A stretch of DNA of 64,000 bases from Paragonimus westermani. Taxonomy: Eukaryota > Platyhelminthes > Trematoda > Plagiorchiida > Troglotrematidae. The notes under the pieces are model-generated. The model made no database searches and had not been told where the DNA came from. It saw only the letters and a list, made by a program, of their open reading frames with translations. Location: positions 205,058 to 269,057 of the forward strand of contig QNGE01000146.1 of NCBI GenBank assembly GCA_008508345.1. Reading direction: 5' to 3'. The first letter of the stretch is position 1. Every line of letters starts with the position of its first letter. This document shows, piece by piece, positions 12,661-24,668 of the stretch. Both the position numbers and the translations under genes were made by a program.

Positions 12661-13624
12661 AGATTCCGACTGTGGAAAACAACTGAAAAATCACGGGTGA
12701 GACAAAAAGCTAGTTGTTAATGCATTTTATAAATAATGAGCGAAGTATGGGACCTAGGTCTTTTCACATTGAACGGAATATTTGGTTTTGACCTTTTAGA
12801 ATGATTGGGCGATGTGGGTACTATTCACACAATATTGCGGTTTAAAGTTTGTGTGTGATTAATAGGTCATGTCTACTGTGAAGTTACCGACAGAGTAGTC
12901 GATATTCTTGTCTCTAAAACACAGCAAATTCCATCCAGTTAGGTTAAATCGGAGGCTTTCAAATCGAGACGATGTTTTATCTCACCATCAATTGAAAATC
13001 GAATACGATTTAGCCTCAGTGAGAATACGGATCACGAGTGCGAGCCTGGAGCTGTACTCTTGAAATGAGGCAGACGCATCCGTGAACATCATTCAGCTTG
13101 AATTAATGGTGGAGTCACTAAGACAATAACCAGCTCAACTAAAGCACATCTTGTCGATGCACAACATACCATCAATTCGGCCCCTTATTTCCGTCCGATT
13201 TACGGAGTCGGGGACAGTCAGTCAGAAACCGTGATATACCGAATTTTGGCCACAGTTGAGGTGACCGGAATCCGACTGAATAACTCACCCTTGTGCACAC
13301 AGAAGCACTCTGTTCAGGCTTCGCATTTGCCGTGGATTACCATTCACACCATGGCCGACCAAACTGCTAATGTTCCAGTGGTGTCATAATTGTGACGTAA
13401 CTGTATCGAAACCTTGTCTCCATATCTGTCGAAAACGTGTTTGACCTCAATTGGACTGGTTACATGTTGTCTTCGTTTCACTCTGACAACAATTTTTCAT
13501 GTGAATGTCACGTATTTGGCTAGAGATGAATAACCGAAGACGTGCTTGTTCGCTATGTCTTCTTTTCTGATGACCGCTCTGGGGATTTTCAGTCATTATC
13601 ATTTTTCTCGTCTTTTTTTCCTAG

Positions 13625-13700
13625 TGCCACACGTTCCAGTTCTGATACTGTAAGCGAACTATCCTCTCTTTTATTGAGAAAACCTACTAATCCTTTCAAG
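13625..13700 (+). CDS. Candidate small exon, unknown protein
   Basis: The acceptor at 13623-13624 has an excellent pyrimidine tract (tcgtctttttttcctag). The donor follows AAG and reads GTAGTT from 13701. The 76-nt segment stays open and encodes a serine-rich peptide (ATRSSSDTVSELSSLLLRKP) ending in NPFK. It enters at the third codon position and leaves at phase 0. An alternative GTAAGC donor lies inside the segment. The peptide matches no domain that I recognise. Support is splice consensus alone, so the call is weak. Confidence 0.25.
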
Positions 13701-16098
13701 GTAGTTTTCATTTGGGAAACGAGTTGTGCTCATCGAAATAAAAGGCACTCTTAGTAGTGCGACACGAGTCACAGTGAATTAATCAGTGTCGTCCAAACTT
13801 TGATGAAAGTGTTACTTTCAGACTGTACACGTTTGGGAATTTGTTCCTGATAAAACGTCCTGCTTAGTGTTCGGAATTTTCTTTCAAAGAAGGAAAAACC
13901 CTCAGTGACTACAATTATTCGGTATTTCAATTCACTAGTCATATTTGTGGACTATTTGGGAAACATCTTGTGGATATGTCAACACAATTGGACATATTTC
14001 GCAAACCAGTTCTTGGTGAACATTTATTTCGGTATTTTTCTGATCGTGAGTGACGGTCCTTGAACCAAATGAAACTATGCGGCGAATGAAGTGGAATGTG
14101 GTTCGCTCATTTTGAGCTTGTAAAGTATTTTGTGATAAGGCATTGTATTCCCAACTACCGATCACATATAGCAATGTGCACCTCTCTTGTGTGTTTAAGT
14201 GTACAATTTTCCTAGCAGTTATTATTTAATCAAACGAATTTTGCAATTTACAGACGTATAACATTCGAACTAGTGTTATGCCGTATTCAAAGTAACATAC
14301 TTCGAGGACATAATTCAGACAAATAATTCAAAGACCGTCACTACACATTCTCCACTATTACTGAGACAGATAATTTTCAGACTTTCCGGAAACACTCGGC
14401 AAATTTTATATGTAAAACGTGATTAGCCTGTTTACAGATTTAACCCAAATGCGGCTTCATCTTTAACCCTGCGAAACCTAGTTGTTTACTGAGTAAAAAT
14501 ATATGAGAACATTTAAATGTTAGAACTTTTGAAGTTTTTCAATGTATTTTTTTGACATAGTTTCTTCCTTGACTAGAAGTCTGCACTATGTTTGAAAAGA
14601 CTTTGAGTAGAGAGGGTGACCCTGTAGAGAGCTCATTCAGCAAGAACAGACGCACGCAGTTTGGTCACAGATTAAGTATTTTTCATTAGATACTTGTCTG
14701 GTGCAACATCAGCTTCTCCCTTTCAGCAATGAACGCAAACAATTTCATTAACTTCACATAGTTCGTTTTTCGGACTTCCATAACAATCGGCCCTGAGTGC
14801 TTGCATAAGTTTTATTCACAGGGGAAATGCGTTCATCTAAATATTCCAGGGCCTTCTTTTGAAACGGGTTTGTTACAAACCTCTCCAAGTGAGAAGAATG
14901 CGGCAAGATGCAGGTTTTGTTCGGTCTGTCTGTTTAGCAATTGGTTGGATGGACGTATCTGTGCATGATATTGGGATTGTAAATATTCGAACCGGTTTTC
15001 GCTGTGATTCTGCCTCATAGTGTATATTCTGAGGGATTATTTCGTTTTGTAAAGAATTAAACTTTCCTCTCATAAACTGTTGTAGTTCATTCCAGACCCT
15101 AAGGCAAAAGAGCCGCCCTTATGGTTTAGTTAATCAAGAAAGCTCCTCATCTTTCTGAAACTTACTGACATTTCTTATTGCCTGATGGAAAGTTATATAT
15201 ATTCTCAGTTAAAATTTCTTACACAGACTTTTGCCTTGGTCCAGAGTACGTCGGCTTGTCTCGTGGAAATTACGAATCAAAACTTTGGCTGCTTGATCTA
15301 TGGCGGAATTTTAAAACGTCTACAACACATCAGTACTGCAGTAAAACATAAGAACACCGCCTTCGCGAAGCAGTTTACATTTCATTGCTTGTCCTACGGT
15401 TAGTTTGGGAAAAGCTGATATGGTCTGCATCGTTGAAGAGTGAATCGCATTGTTCTCACTGGCTTGCAAACCAGTTAATGAGTGACTTCCGCAACCATAC
15501 CTTCCGAAGACGTAAAACGTGACTATACACGACGGTTTCCAATTAGTACAAGACCACGCAACACTTGAACAACTTTTGAACTAAATCGTATGAACGTGTC
15601 GTATCAGCCATAGGCTTTTACTGGTTATCTACCTATTTCGTCTATATGAAACCGATGCACAATTTTACGAGAAATCTAGGCGATCCGGTTAAGAAAAAAT
15701 GAAGCCCACTTTTCTTGCATCTGAATAAAAGTATGCACACAAAACACGACCGTTTTGGTAAGAAACTGACTATTTTCTGCGGTTTTGACATTTTGCTAAA
15801 AACTGTTCAGTCAATAATATTTGGATACACTAAATGAATGAAAATGGAGCGTATACCAACAGAAACCAGATATGAGCGGCATCCACACAAGACCGTCTTG
15901 TGTCAGACAACTAAAACCGAGTTAATAATGCCGTTTGTGCTCTTCAGTGGGTGAATTTATGGCGTTGTATACCTAATTCTTTAACCAATAAGCGTCAGCT
16001 ACACAACGATAATCATAAGTATGCTGATGACTAGAAAGCTGAACAGCTACAGTCAGCATCAGCTTATTTAATAATAGGTTTACTGGTCAATCTAAGAA
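13701..16098. other. Stretch without a supported gene
   Basis: About 2.4 kb with only short frames. A YADD string at about 16020 is followed at once by a stop and has no RT flanks. An ATTAAA polyadenylation-like hexamer on the minus strand lies at 16067-16072, about 30 nt beyond the candidate terminal exon at 16099-16197. Confidence 0.4.
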
Positions 16099-16197
16099 TT
16101 AGTGAGCTGGGTTTGTGTAGAGGTCACCATAGTCAAGGCCTAACGGAAGAAGAACAAGGTTTGGTGCATGCAAGAAAACGTTTTCACCCAGGTTCAG
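16099..16197 (-). CDS. Candidate 3' terminal exon, unknown protein
   Basis: On the minus strand a textbook acceptor (gtgttttttgtcttcag) is followed by 32 codons and a TAA at 16099-16101. The peptide contains LNLGENVFLHAPN and LGLDYGDLYTNPAH. It has a balanced composition with many C-ending codons, unlike the AT-rich hydrophobic frame upstream of the acceptor. The whole open frame runs back to 16563, and the part before the acceptor looks intronic. An ATTAAA-like signal lies about 30 nt after the stop. No family is recognised, and upstream partner exons have not been identified. Confidence 0.3.
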   Translation of the reverse strand: MNLGENVFLHAPNLVLLPLGLDYGDLYTNPAH

Positions 16198-19100
16198 CTG
16201 AAGACAAAAAAACACCAGGAAATATCCAAATAAAGAGAACGAGTTGGGATCTGCAACCCTCCACGGTAACGTTTTTACATGTTGTAAAATAGTTAGAAAC
16301 AGCAAGAACAAGATAATTACATAGTATTTAAATATGCCAATTAAGTAGTATGAGTTGAAGTGAGTTTCTGACTTTATTAAAAACAGCATTACAGTGGGAT
16401 TGACTTCCCGTTTTTTACTCAAGACGGCCCGAATAATTTGAGTTGCAAAAATGAAACGAAAAAGTGAGGATTGAAATTCGTGGGCTTTAAAGACATCGTT
16501 ACGATTGCAGATCTGTAAAAAATCAGACGATTTTTCTTCGTTGCCTATATTAACTGTATTCATCAGATTTTGTTAGGAACATCCAAGATTGGCATTCAAG
16601 AGGAAGATAACAATGTACTGTGTCACTAAATTACGGACCATTTTCAGATCTATGTGCGTTTAATAGAAAACCATAATTCACAAAATAAACACACGATGTC
16701 CAACCACCTGAATGCCTGTAAACGACTACACAGTAGAATCCCTCACATACGAACAAACGTGCAAGCTTGCATTTCTTGTAACCAGAGGGCTTGACACCGA
16801 ACGGATCCAAAGATGAACTATTGAGTTAGTTCTGGAGTGCAGAACGTCATGCTGACCAGAAAGACAACCAGCTTTGTGTCACTTCTCAACCATCTACAAG
16901 CAAGATCGAGAGAACTTAACCCCACTATGCAAACCCCTCTATACACGCAATTATTCACAAGCGGATCACTTCCTATTGATCCCGAGTGAATAGCTATGAG
17001 GTCAGTCTCATTTAATTGCTTTTCTTATGAGAATTTACTCGGAATTTGGAGCAACCATTTGCCTTTGCGCGTGTGTACACAACAGACCCAACATTGACTC
17101 TCAACGATTTATATTCGAGCATACGTCATCACGCTTGTACAGATGTTATTTTTACAGACGAACGACGCATCACAAAGTACATACAAAGAAGGTTAAATAT
17201 CTGGGTCTGTTTTTATCATCAGTGCATCCTCAGCATCGTATCCGTTCCTTTTCTGTGTCTGGTTACTGTTGTGTTGGTATGCAGTGGTAAATGTTTGTTT
17301 TTGGCTGTGAACAGAACACGAAAACGGTTTGCTGATCCACTCACGTGTTGTTCATCAAGCGATGCCTAGCAGTCGGTTTTACAGACAAGCTGCCTATCTT
17401 GCTAGAGGCTCGGCATTCGTGGTTCCGGGTTAGTGCTCAAAGTTGTTAACACCGAATGCGGCGCATCCGCAGTTGTATTTGCAGATTACATTTCATTTGA
17501 TAAACTGGAAGGCTGGTTGCCTGACCAAGGCGTAAGTATCCCAAACGTTCTGCACACCACTACTGAGGTGTAGACAACAGCTAGCCTCAAGGGCATTTGT
17601 CAATTGTTGATGGATTTTGTGGTCTGGAACTTCCTAACTCTAATTAGTGTGCAACAAACGCCACTAGAAATGTGTCTAAGTCTATTGGTGCGTAAATCGT
17701 GTAATGTCTACCTTTTGTCTGGTCTGTTCACATTGTTCAGGGTTAACCGGTTCTAGAATTCTTCTGCTCACTGGTGTAACTCTGATTCATAAGTTAACAA
17801 CGTTGGAAAGTCTGTGTGAATACGAAAGCTGAGATTAAATGAGTGATGTTCAACTTGAAATTAATAAGTGTATTTCTATTTGTGTGGCTGCTATACTTTT
17901 GTAGATTAACCCTGGGTAGGCCCTCATGTTCGTTGCAATGAGATACTGTTGCACCGAGTTTGCCGCTCGAGGTAATCCTGCTGCATTTGTAATTGTAACA
18001 ATCGCATTTTTCAAACTTGAAAATGTTTGTTTCCACCCACAAACTGTTAAATCTTTGTTAACTGGACGAACTACATAGCGCTACGAACGTGGCAGTATCC
18101 CTTCCCTCTTTCCTGCGAGAACTGATGAGTTCCTCATCGAGTATATGCTCGTTTGGACTCCTCGGGTAGACAGTCTTTGATTAACTAAGAAGCAGTACAG
18201 AAGCGAAACCTAAAACTTCTTGTAAACAAGACTGCATTTTCAGCCCTGAATCGGTCAAGAGGTTAACTGCACATAGGTTGACAAGGCTAGCACATACTAG
18301 GACTACTACGATTTTAATTCAGTTCAGTGACAAGGATGAGTACTACTGATGAGCTACAACAAGCGGGTAACTAAAGTTTAGTGCCTCGGTTTGAAACGAA
18401 TTGACCGAGTTTGAGAGTTACGATCAAGTGTGAGTGGTGTTAAACTTAAGATCAATCAGTAATTTAACAATTCAGTATTTTAGGGGAATTCCGTGTGAAG
18501 TACACAGAAAGATATCTTCATTTACTGTCAGCGTTTACCATTTTTTAAAACCAAAATCCCTAAAGACTCTACTGGTTACGAATTGTTTAAAAGCTAGAAA
18601 TTTCATCTTCCCCCATCAAGATGAGGCTATTGCAGCCTGTTCTTAGGGTGATATATTAACAGGTCAACTAAATTTGCTATTTTGAGCAAAAATATAGCAT
18701 AGTAGTTTTAGAAGAATATCACACTGCGTTTTTCACTTACGTATTTCCCTTTCAAGCACACTGAAGCGCTCAGCGTCATAAACAGATCGAAAATGTACCC
18801 TTGTTGGTATAACCATCTACTCAACCTACCGGATGAGAGGACATTCGGGTAGTGATTAATATTTCTGCGACCATGATGGCTCCACGAATGGACTGCCGCA
18901 TTTCTCACAAGTACGTTGACACACAGCTAATGCTCAGATACATATACATGTGCTGATAGACGGTTAACAGCCCATTCAGTTATCGATACGTTGGTAAATA
19001 ACAACATGTGGTGGGCCTTGTAGTGGGTCCACTGAGCAAAAAACAAGTAGGGTAAAAACAATGCCATGATGTAAGTGACAAGTTGGTGGACATAATCCGG

Positions 19101-19780
19101 TGAGTGTCCAAAAATTTGATGCAAGAATGCGTGATTCTTCGTGGGAATGTGACACTCACTTTTAGGGAACATTGTACTAGTTTGTACAACAGCTGTAGTT
19201 GATTTGTGCTAATGGACCAGCTTCCCATAGTATAACCGAGTTAGCCAGTCCATGGGCGCGTAAAATCTGTTCCCCGAAAACTGGAACTTGTCTCATTAGT
19301 CAAAAGACAAAAGAATTAATCGTTAAAATTGAATCGAACGACGGACAACCTTTGTTCTACGCCTTTGAATTAAAAATTGGAGTGCCAGAGACGTGAAGGG
19401 AATAAGTTATGTGGTTTGTTCATGCATGAAAACTTAGTCAGACACTAATTCAGTAAATAAGTAATTCTATTCTTGTGGGGTACGAACATCTTTATATTTG
19501 CAAATGTTCACAATAAAAATCATTGTAGACCTCCGTACAAATAATTTTGCCATGCGTTTCGTCTTCACCTTCACAGTTAGAGACAGAGATTTTGCTCGCC
19601 CCTCTGGACTACATACTCAGTGTATAAGGTTCTTTAGTGCTTATCATACTGTGTTGTTAGCTCACAGGTAGGAACCAAAGTGTCTAGCGCTAGAACCTAT
19701 ACCATATTCTGTAAGCTGCTATAGAATGCTGAGGAGAATTCAATCGTTTTTAAAGCGTTAAGAAAATGGACCGTCCGGCA
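16198..19780. other. Stretch without a supported gene
   Basis: About 3.6 kb of AT-rich sequence. Two overlapping plus-strand frames at 17.03-17.37 kb, and frames at 18.4 and 19.2 kb, do not match any family and have no paired splice sites of quality. No repeats or RNA genes were seen. Confidence 0.4.
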
Positions 19781-19790
19781 CGTCCACTAA

Positions 19791-20180
19791 AATTTACAGT
19801 TGTTTACTGATTTTCTTTCTGTATTTGTTCTCTCAGCTCTTTCCGTCAGACCAAATGATTTGCGTGAAGCACACGGGCCTACCGACATGATTCGTGGAAC
19901 GCTTTTTATAAATCACCATTTCGCTGACGATATCAACTAACTGTTATTCGACATTGATCATCAGGACTGTCGTTGATAGTGCGTTGTTGTTATTGCAGCC
20001 TTTTGGTGTGCAGTTAGTTTCAGTAACGGTGTGTCAGTGATCAGATCCAAACTCCTCACGCCCGATGATGAGTCAGTAGTCAATGTGTCGAACTGAATTG
20101 ATCAAAGGCTCGTTGAGGTACCCACTGTCCTAGGAGGGCTATACACTAGAAATGAGCTCTAAGGCGGTTTTTAAGTTCAG
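19791..20180 (+). mobile_element. LINE-Y: CR1/Jockey-like RT fragment
   Basis: One plus-strand frame reads through an RT palm relic with stops but no obvious frameshift for about 390 nt. It contains VLSALS and NDLREAHGP (matching VLGPLLF...NDLPE in the CR1/Jockey groups), then HHFADDIN at 19.91-19.94 kb with the catalytic FADD intact, a stop, and LLFDIDHQDCR. Farther on come SNGVS, KLLTPDD and VPTVLGGLYTRNEL, matching the usual NG(x)xxN...DLGV tail of the palm. Four or more in-frame stops make it dead. The 5' half of RT and the endonuclease were not found upstream, so it is probably a truncated copy. Confidence 0.72.
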
Positions 20181-21362
20181 GCGGGGAAATCTAACTCTTC
20201 CAATTGTAGGAGGTGTTGTTATATATGCATGAGTCATGGAACGTTCTGCTCATAAAGAAATTGGGAAAAACCATTTTAAACACTGAGTTCCCTTTAACCA
20301 CTTCATCAGAGCAGAAAGAAGACATATTGCGATATGTTAACATTTCATTTACTCTCATCAGTCGCGAACGTAAAACATGCCAGTTATATACATCAAATAT
20401 TTAACGACACACAGGGACTAGACACACATACAAGCACACCACTTATTATGCAATCATGACCATGGCAACCAGACCGGTTGTTTGATCAGGAAGTGGCCAA
20501 ATCCGGAGTGCACTGCTGGTACATATCGTTCATCCTGGGCGCCAAATCTCATCGGAAGTGGCTTTGTAGCCAATTTATCGGTTGCACAGTTATCAATAAA
20601 AAAGGTTTCATATTTGTATGTTGGCCACTACTGAGACGATCGGAATTCGGTTCCTCATTCCACAGTTGTGCTCTCCGAAACGATTGGCCGGGGCCATACA
20701 GTCGTTAATTGACGCTTACGGAGATCATTATGGTCGCCCAGTTATCTCCCCTATCAAAACTGCTTGACATTAATGTGACTAGTCGCTATTGGTTTTGCTC
20801 GCTTGGCCAAGTGAGGAATATTCGAAAACAGACTGTTTTTTTCAAATCACTCCTTACTTCTGAACCGCATGTCATGCACGGCCTACGGATATCCTGTTTG
20901 TAGCGAATAGTACGCATATCCCAGGCTGACCATCCCTGTTAAGACTATGGTCACGATTGCTTTTTGGTTAACTAAGCCTCACATGAGATTGAAAAAACCG
21001 TTTGCAATTAGAAGGTATGTAATTTGAGTATGATCATTAAATGCATTCTACGGATGAAAGTGGCAGACAATGTTTAATGGGTATTCCTTATGCGCAGATA
21101 AAACTGGATTGATTGAAATTATGGGTCAAAATAAAGACAACCACATCATCGTCAGTCAAAAATACGTGTGACCAAAGTGAACAGATATTATGCTATTAAC
21201 AGTGTTACTTTACTGTGAGGTCAACTTTTCTTTTAGATCTAATCGTGCCCTATTCGGAATCAATCAGGCAGACAAGGGACTGGGCAATCAACATAGCAAC
21301 GTTCCTCAACATATGAACGTTACCAAAACTAGGACATTACCTTAATTCACGTTATCCTGTGG
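20181..21362. other. Spacer between LINE-Y and PLE-3
   Basis: About 1.2 kb. It should hold the LINE-Y C-terminal part if present, but I could not trace LExIQ or RGDLI-type motifs. Open frames at 20.2, 20.48 and 20.71 kb are unrecognised. Confidence 0.35.
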
Positions 21363-21808
21363 ATGCTGCTCAATCTGTCCAATTATCGTGATCATAATGT
21401 TTCGTCAAGACTTCTAGTACAGAGCATTCCTATAAACAGTATTCACATTCTCTTTCAGTGGAAAGGAAATATGAGTGTAATTACCGAAGCTTCCTTATTG
21501 GTTGGGCACCCTAACACCGTCATAAGTGACGGATTTGCTCTTACAGTGGAGCTGTCTCTCGACCCGGCTTTCTTGTACGCTCTCACGCATTTGAAAAATA
21601 ACAGAAATTTTCATAAACACCGTCGGATTTTAACCAAATTAAGTCGTTTCACAAGTCAGTTATTGAAATTCTTCTCGTAATGTAACCGCCAATGACGCTG
21701 TGTGACAAAGTACGGATGATTCGCCGCGTGTGTAAGGTGATAGGTTGTTACATCAGGTTACAAGCGTCTTATGTGCTGATATTAGACGGTATTATTTCGA
21801 GCATCTAA

Positions 21809-22009
21809 GTATTTGTCCGTAAGAAATCCACAGGTTCCGGTCAATACCCAAACTTCAGCATCTTCATACTGGCCAAATATAAACGAACGTTAGTGAATAC
21901 TCTGTTCATACGAGTAAGGCCAATCTGTTCACACGAGAATTTTGCAGAGGAAGTAGACTCGGTTACTTCCGTCCTACAACCGGATGGTTTCTCCCAGAAG
22001 GTTCACAGA
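21809..22009 (+). pseudogene. PLE-3 RT C-terminal (thumb) fragment
   Basis: An open stretch of 67 codons between a TAA (21806-21808) and a TAG (22010-22012). It reads RKKSTGSGQYPNFSIF, KRTLVNTLFIRVRPICSHEN and EEVDSVTSVLQPDGFSQ. This corresponds to the conserved RKPTxTGQYLxFxS...KRxLVxTLFxRAxxIC...LxxNGYP segment of Penelope RTs. It has no ATG and no stop inside, making it the best preserved piece of this copy. The following frame (21984-22337) overlaps its end, so a single small indel near 22.01 kb separates the RT tail from the linker and endonuclease. Confidence 0.85.
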
Positions 22010-22337
22010 TAGGCCTAGCAGACAAAAAGTGTCACATGAAGAGGCGGCAGCTGTGAGGAAAAATACAGTCTGCGTAGAGCTGCCCTTGAAGGATGACAAC
22101 ATCACGCAACCAACAACAACAACGCGAGTAAGAACCTCAATTAACCAAACGTTCAGTGCAGCTGAACTCCGTGTAATCGCTTCGACTCAGAAGTTACCAG
22201 TGCCTTCAATCAAGGGAAATCAGCCTACAGGTACCACTTCACATTGTGCTTGCCAATTTGTATATAACTGTGGAGAAAGTTATATAAGCAGAACTGAGAG
22301 ATGCTTGAGCTCTAAAGTGAAAAGACATTCACCTTAA
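21984..22337 (+). pseudogene. PLE-3 linker and GIY-YIG endonuclease fragment
   Basis: A 117-codon frame. The first 50 residues include KKNT-like VRKNTVCVELPLKDDN, the typical start of the PLE linker, followed by FSAAELRVIASTQKLP. The endonuclease core lies near residues 86-110: CACQFVYNCGESYISRTERCL. The usual YIGRT is ISRT, losing the glycine, and the first Cys of the CxCG pair is replaced. A stop at 22335-22337 falls just after the KRHSP (family EHxP) position. The end of the domain continues in other frames to 22564. Inactive. Confidence 0.84.
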
Positions 22338-22564
22338 GGGGTCCAGAAGTCTGGGTTACTGGAGAATGGCAATGTTGCTGAAACACATAAACAGCCAGTT
22401 TCCTCATTCACCAGGCACGTCCATCTTGTGCATTCAGCATTGCGTTGCGTCATCTCAATTCAAGATTCCTGTGGTATAATGCAGCGTTCGCAGTCATTCA
22501 CCTAAAGCCAGCCCCGTCTGTTCAGAAACAACGGTTTATGAACTTGCTGGTCCCCAGGACTTGA

Positions 22565-23269
22565 TGCCCTATCCTAACCCAGTTATTGACTATCCACTCT
22601 CTAGCTATATGCTATAAAAATCTACTCATGCTATTGCAAATTTGTTACTGATGAGTCAGAAAGAAATGCACACATTTACCAGCTTTCGTGTTCTCACTGT
22701 TATGTTTGAACTGTTTTATACTCGCTAACAGACAGAGAGAACAACTCATACCGTACGAAGTGGATTTCATCGAAACGACCTGCTCTCGTCTACTTCGGTG
22801 CTCGTGTTCTAACAAGAATAACATTTGGTCCGGTAAGGCTAAAAGGGTACGAATCTTGTGTTTCTGCAAGAAAAATGCACAATAGTCATTCCCTCAGATT
22901 TTACATTAACTTCAGTGGTAGTTTAAACAACTAGGGTTTGACCTCTTGAGTCCTTGTCTCTTCAACTAATATAACCTTCACAATTCTTCTGGTCTAGACA
23001 CACGCATTACAGTATCAAACATTGATCCGCAGTTTAACTTCGGCTAAAAGAAAATGAACCTAGTGATCGAACGAAATGGGTTCTGTCTCAGACAAACACG
23101 GGGGAAAGCTTTGGGACTTACAGGATTGGTAAGTATTTCACAGGATGGAAAAACCGAGAAATTCCGTAAATTCGAATGTGACTCGAACGGTCTGAAGAGA
23201 AAATGCAAGTCACTTTCAGAGGACCAACAATACAATGACTACGAAATACAGAATCGTGGGTTGTTGAAA
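22565..23269. other. Spacer between PLE-3 and LINE-Z
   Basis: About 0.7 kb. It should include the 3' end of the minus-strand LINE-Z, but the C-terminal motifs are too eroded to place. A plus-strand exon-like reading here was considered and rejected. Confidence 0.35.
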
Positions 23270-23689
23270 GGAATAGAAATCCGACAACTACCTTTGAAGT
23301 GTACAACAGTTGCACTACAACAGAAACAGAAAACAGCCGGCAGTGAGAGGTCAAGAGTAACTTAGTTTTACCACAGTGATCTTAGGGGGGTAATTTGTCT
23401 AAGTAATCGGTCTATCCTCTCGACTATACGTATCAAATCCATGCTTGAATTTAGTCATTAATGACGCGGTTACGGCATAATAATAATCTATGCAATTCAA
23501 GTGATAAAGGCACAACACTGTATTCGGCTGTGTTAACAGGGAGTGTGGTATTTGGCACCCAACAATGCCACTATTTTTCACATCACTTTGTAGCTTCCGA
23601 CTTTTATTCCGATATGCGCCAAATTTTTGTGTTGTCGGCATATAATTCAGAGGGGACCTGAAAAACTACGGGGTCTCGAATACAGACAG

Positions 23690-24215
23690 AATAAAGAGAG
23701 TAATTGGCTTAGTGTCGAACCTCAAGATACACTACTGGAAGCAAAATACCAATCTGAAAAAAGTACAATCATTCTGACTTCAATGCAGTGGTTTTGGAGG
23801 TAGTCGATGATTTACGGGGCTGTGGGGGTTCTCATTATTAAACTTATGAGGTTTTAAACAGTGTGAAATTGCTTATTCGCTCGAAGACCTTATAGAAATT
23901 TGGTGAAACCTCAGCTGGCTTGATTATGTGCGTCACTTTTATGCGGTCTTTTCCGTCAGACAACAGTGTAAATCAAGTGAATTGCCTAAGAAGCTGGTCG
24001 TCAATCGGGCTTTCCATGATTTTTGAGAAGGTCAGTAATAGCACAATTGGTCTGTATTTGGCAGACCCACTCAAATCACAGCTTTTGAAGAAGAGTGATG
24101 CTACATACACCTTAGTAAAGAGATCCATTACAACGGTTCACATGGTGACTCGAAGAAATCTTCAGCAAACCTCCTTGGTACTAAAGCAGAGAGGAACTCA
24201 GGACCGGGCGATATT
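23690..24215 (-). pseudogene. LINE-Z reverse transcriptase fingers and palm
   Basis: The RT core of LINE-Z in several frames. The YRPI motif of the fingers lies at about 24046-24057 and is flanked by the KKGD-like KSCDL and by TFSKIMES. The VPQGSVLSPLLF motif is degraded to VS*GSTLSQLLSLF near 23.70-23.74 kb. Spacing between YRPI and this motif is about 310 nt, near the family value if a deletion has removed the KAFD block, which I could not find. The palm YADN follows about 60-100 nt later, as expected. Confidence 0.78.
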
Positions 24216-24344
24216 TCCACAAAGCGTTGACAGTTTTTGAAACACGATGTGTGGTGTAAAAGTAACTGATCTCATGACATCTGCAGCGTTGGTGTTAGAT
24301 GTATCGACTGACTACGTGAAAGTGGCAACGAACATAATTACTCG

Positions 24345-24668
24345 TTACCAAGACCGCTTGAATCTTCCCTGTTTCAGATTGTCATTCCAGCCGTGGCGCA
24401 AGTGAGAGAATGCTGAACGGCTTTTGGGAATGAGCCCAACAACGCTGTGTAATAGATTTCGGTTGACACAACTTGTTAGCCAACTGTAGACAGTACTGGC
24501 GTTTGTCGGGCTGCTCAGCAGTTGTTTTCCGATTGTATTAGTTTTCCAGGCTGACCTGGTTATCCTCAGCAAGCGTCGTACGTAGGGTCGAAACAGATTT
24601 TCACTCCCACGTAGTCCAAGTTGTCTGATCGGAACAAACTTGACAGTCGGTTCTGGAACGACGTCCAA
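24345..24668 (-). pseudogene. LINE-Z segment upstream of RT (ORF fragment)
   Basis: A 107-codon minus-strand open frame with coding-like codon use. It includes LNLDVVPEPTVKF, RPYVRRLLRITRSAWKTNTI, and a basic tail. In CR1/Jockey elements this is the variable region between the endonuclease and RT, where a tryptophan- and arginine-rich LRRLLRxKRxAW phrase is typical. Read alone it would be unassigned. Its place directly upstream, on the same strand, of the SPGP and YRPI motifs supports the call. The terminating TAA at 24345-24347 separates it from the RT frames. Confidence 0.6.

Larger units (their letters stand above)
21363..22564 (+). mobile_element. PLE-3: degenerate Penelope-like retroelement
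   Basis: A second, distinct PLE, truncated at its 5' side. In order it shows ILFQWKGNM with GHPNTVISDGF (about 21.45-21.54 kb, the degraded FxFxGxxY...MGSPLGPVxSD block), then the RT tail RKKSTGSGQYPNF and KRTLVNTLFIRVRPICS (21.82-21.94 kb), AEEVDSVTSVLQPDGF, VRKNTVCVELPLKDD (22.04-22.09 kb), AAELRVIASTQKLP, the GIY-YIG part CACQFVYNCGESYISRTERCL (22.24-22.31 kb), and the end piece FAVIHLKPAPSVQKQ (22.48-22.54 kb) before a TGA at 22562-22564. The catalytic YVDD was not found. Frameshifts near 22.01 and 22.33 kb and a stop show inactivity. Residue choice differs from PLE-1 and PLE-2, so it belongs to another family. Confidence 0.87.

Noticed and set aside
16015..16035. YADD string on the plus strand near 16020, suggesting an RT catalytic box
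   Set aside because: It is followed directly by a stop, and neither the preceding PQGS-type motif nor any thumb motif is present. A four-residue match is expected by chance.
17027..17369. Two overlapping frames, one with KKVKYLGLFLS recalling the YLGS motif of LINE RT thumbs
   Set aside because: There is no catalytic box upstream at a sensible distance, and the rest of the frame is unlike any thumb domain.
22688..23365. A two-exon plus-strand gene: hydrophobic start at 22688, donor GTAAGG at 22833, acceptor at 23123, stop near 23365, AATAAA near 23.69 kb
   Set aside because: The phases fit, but the second exon is antisense to the thumb region of LINE-Z (RLFSVSVVVQLLYTS on the minus strand) and the poly(A) signal falls inside the LINE RT. 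The frame is best explained as the reverse complement of a retroelement.
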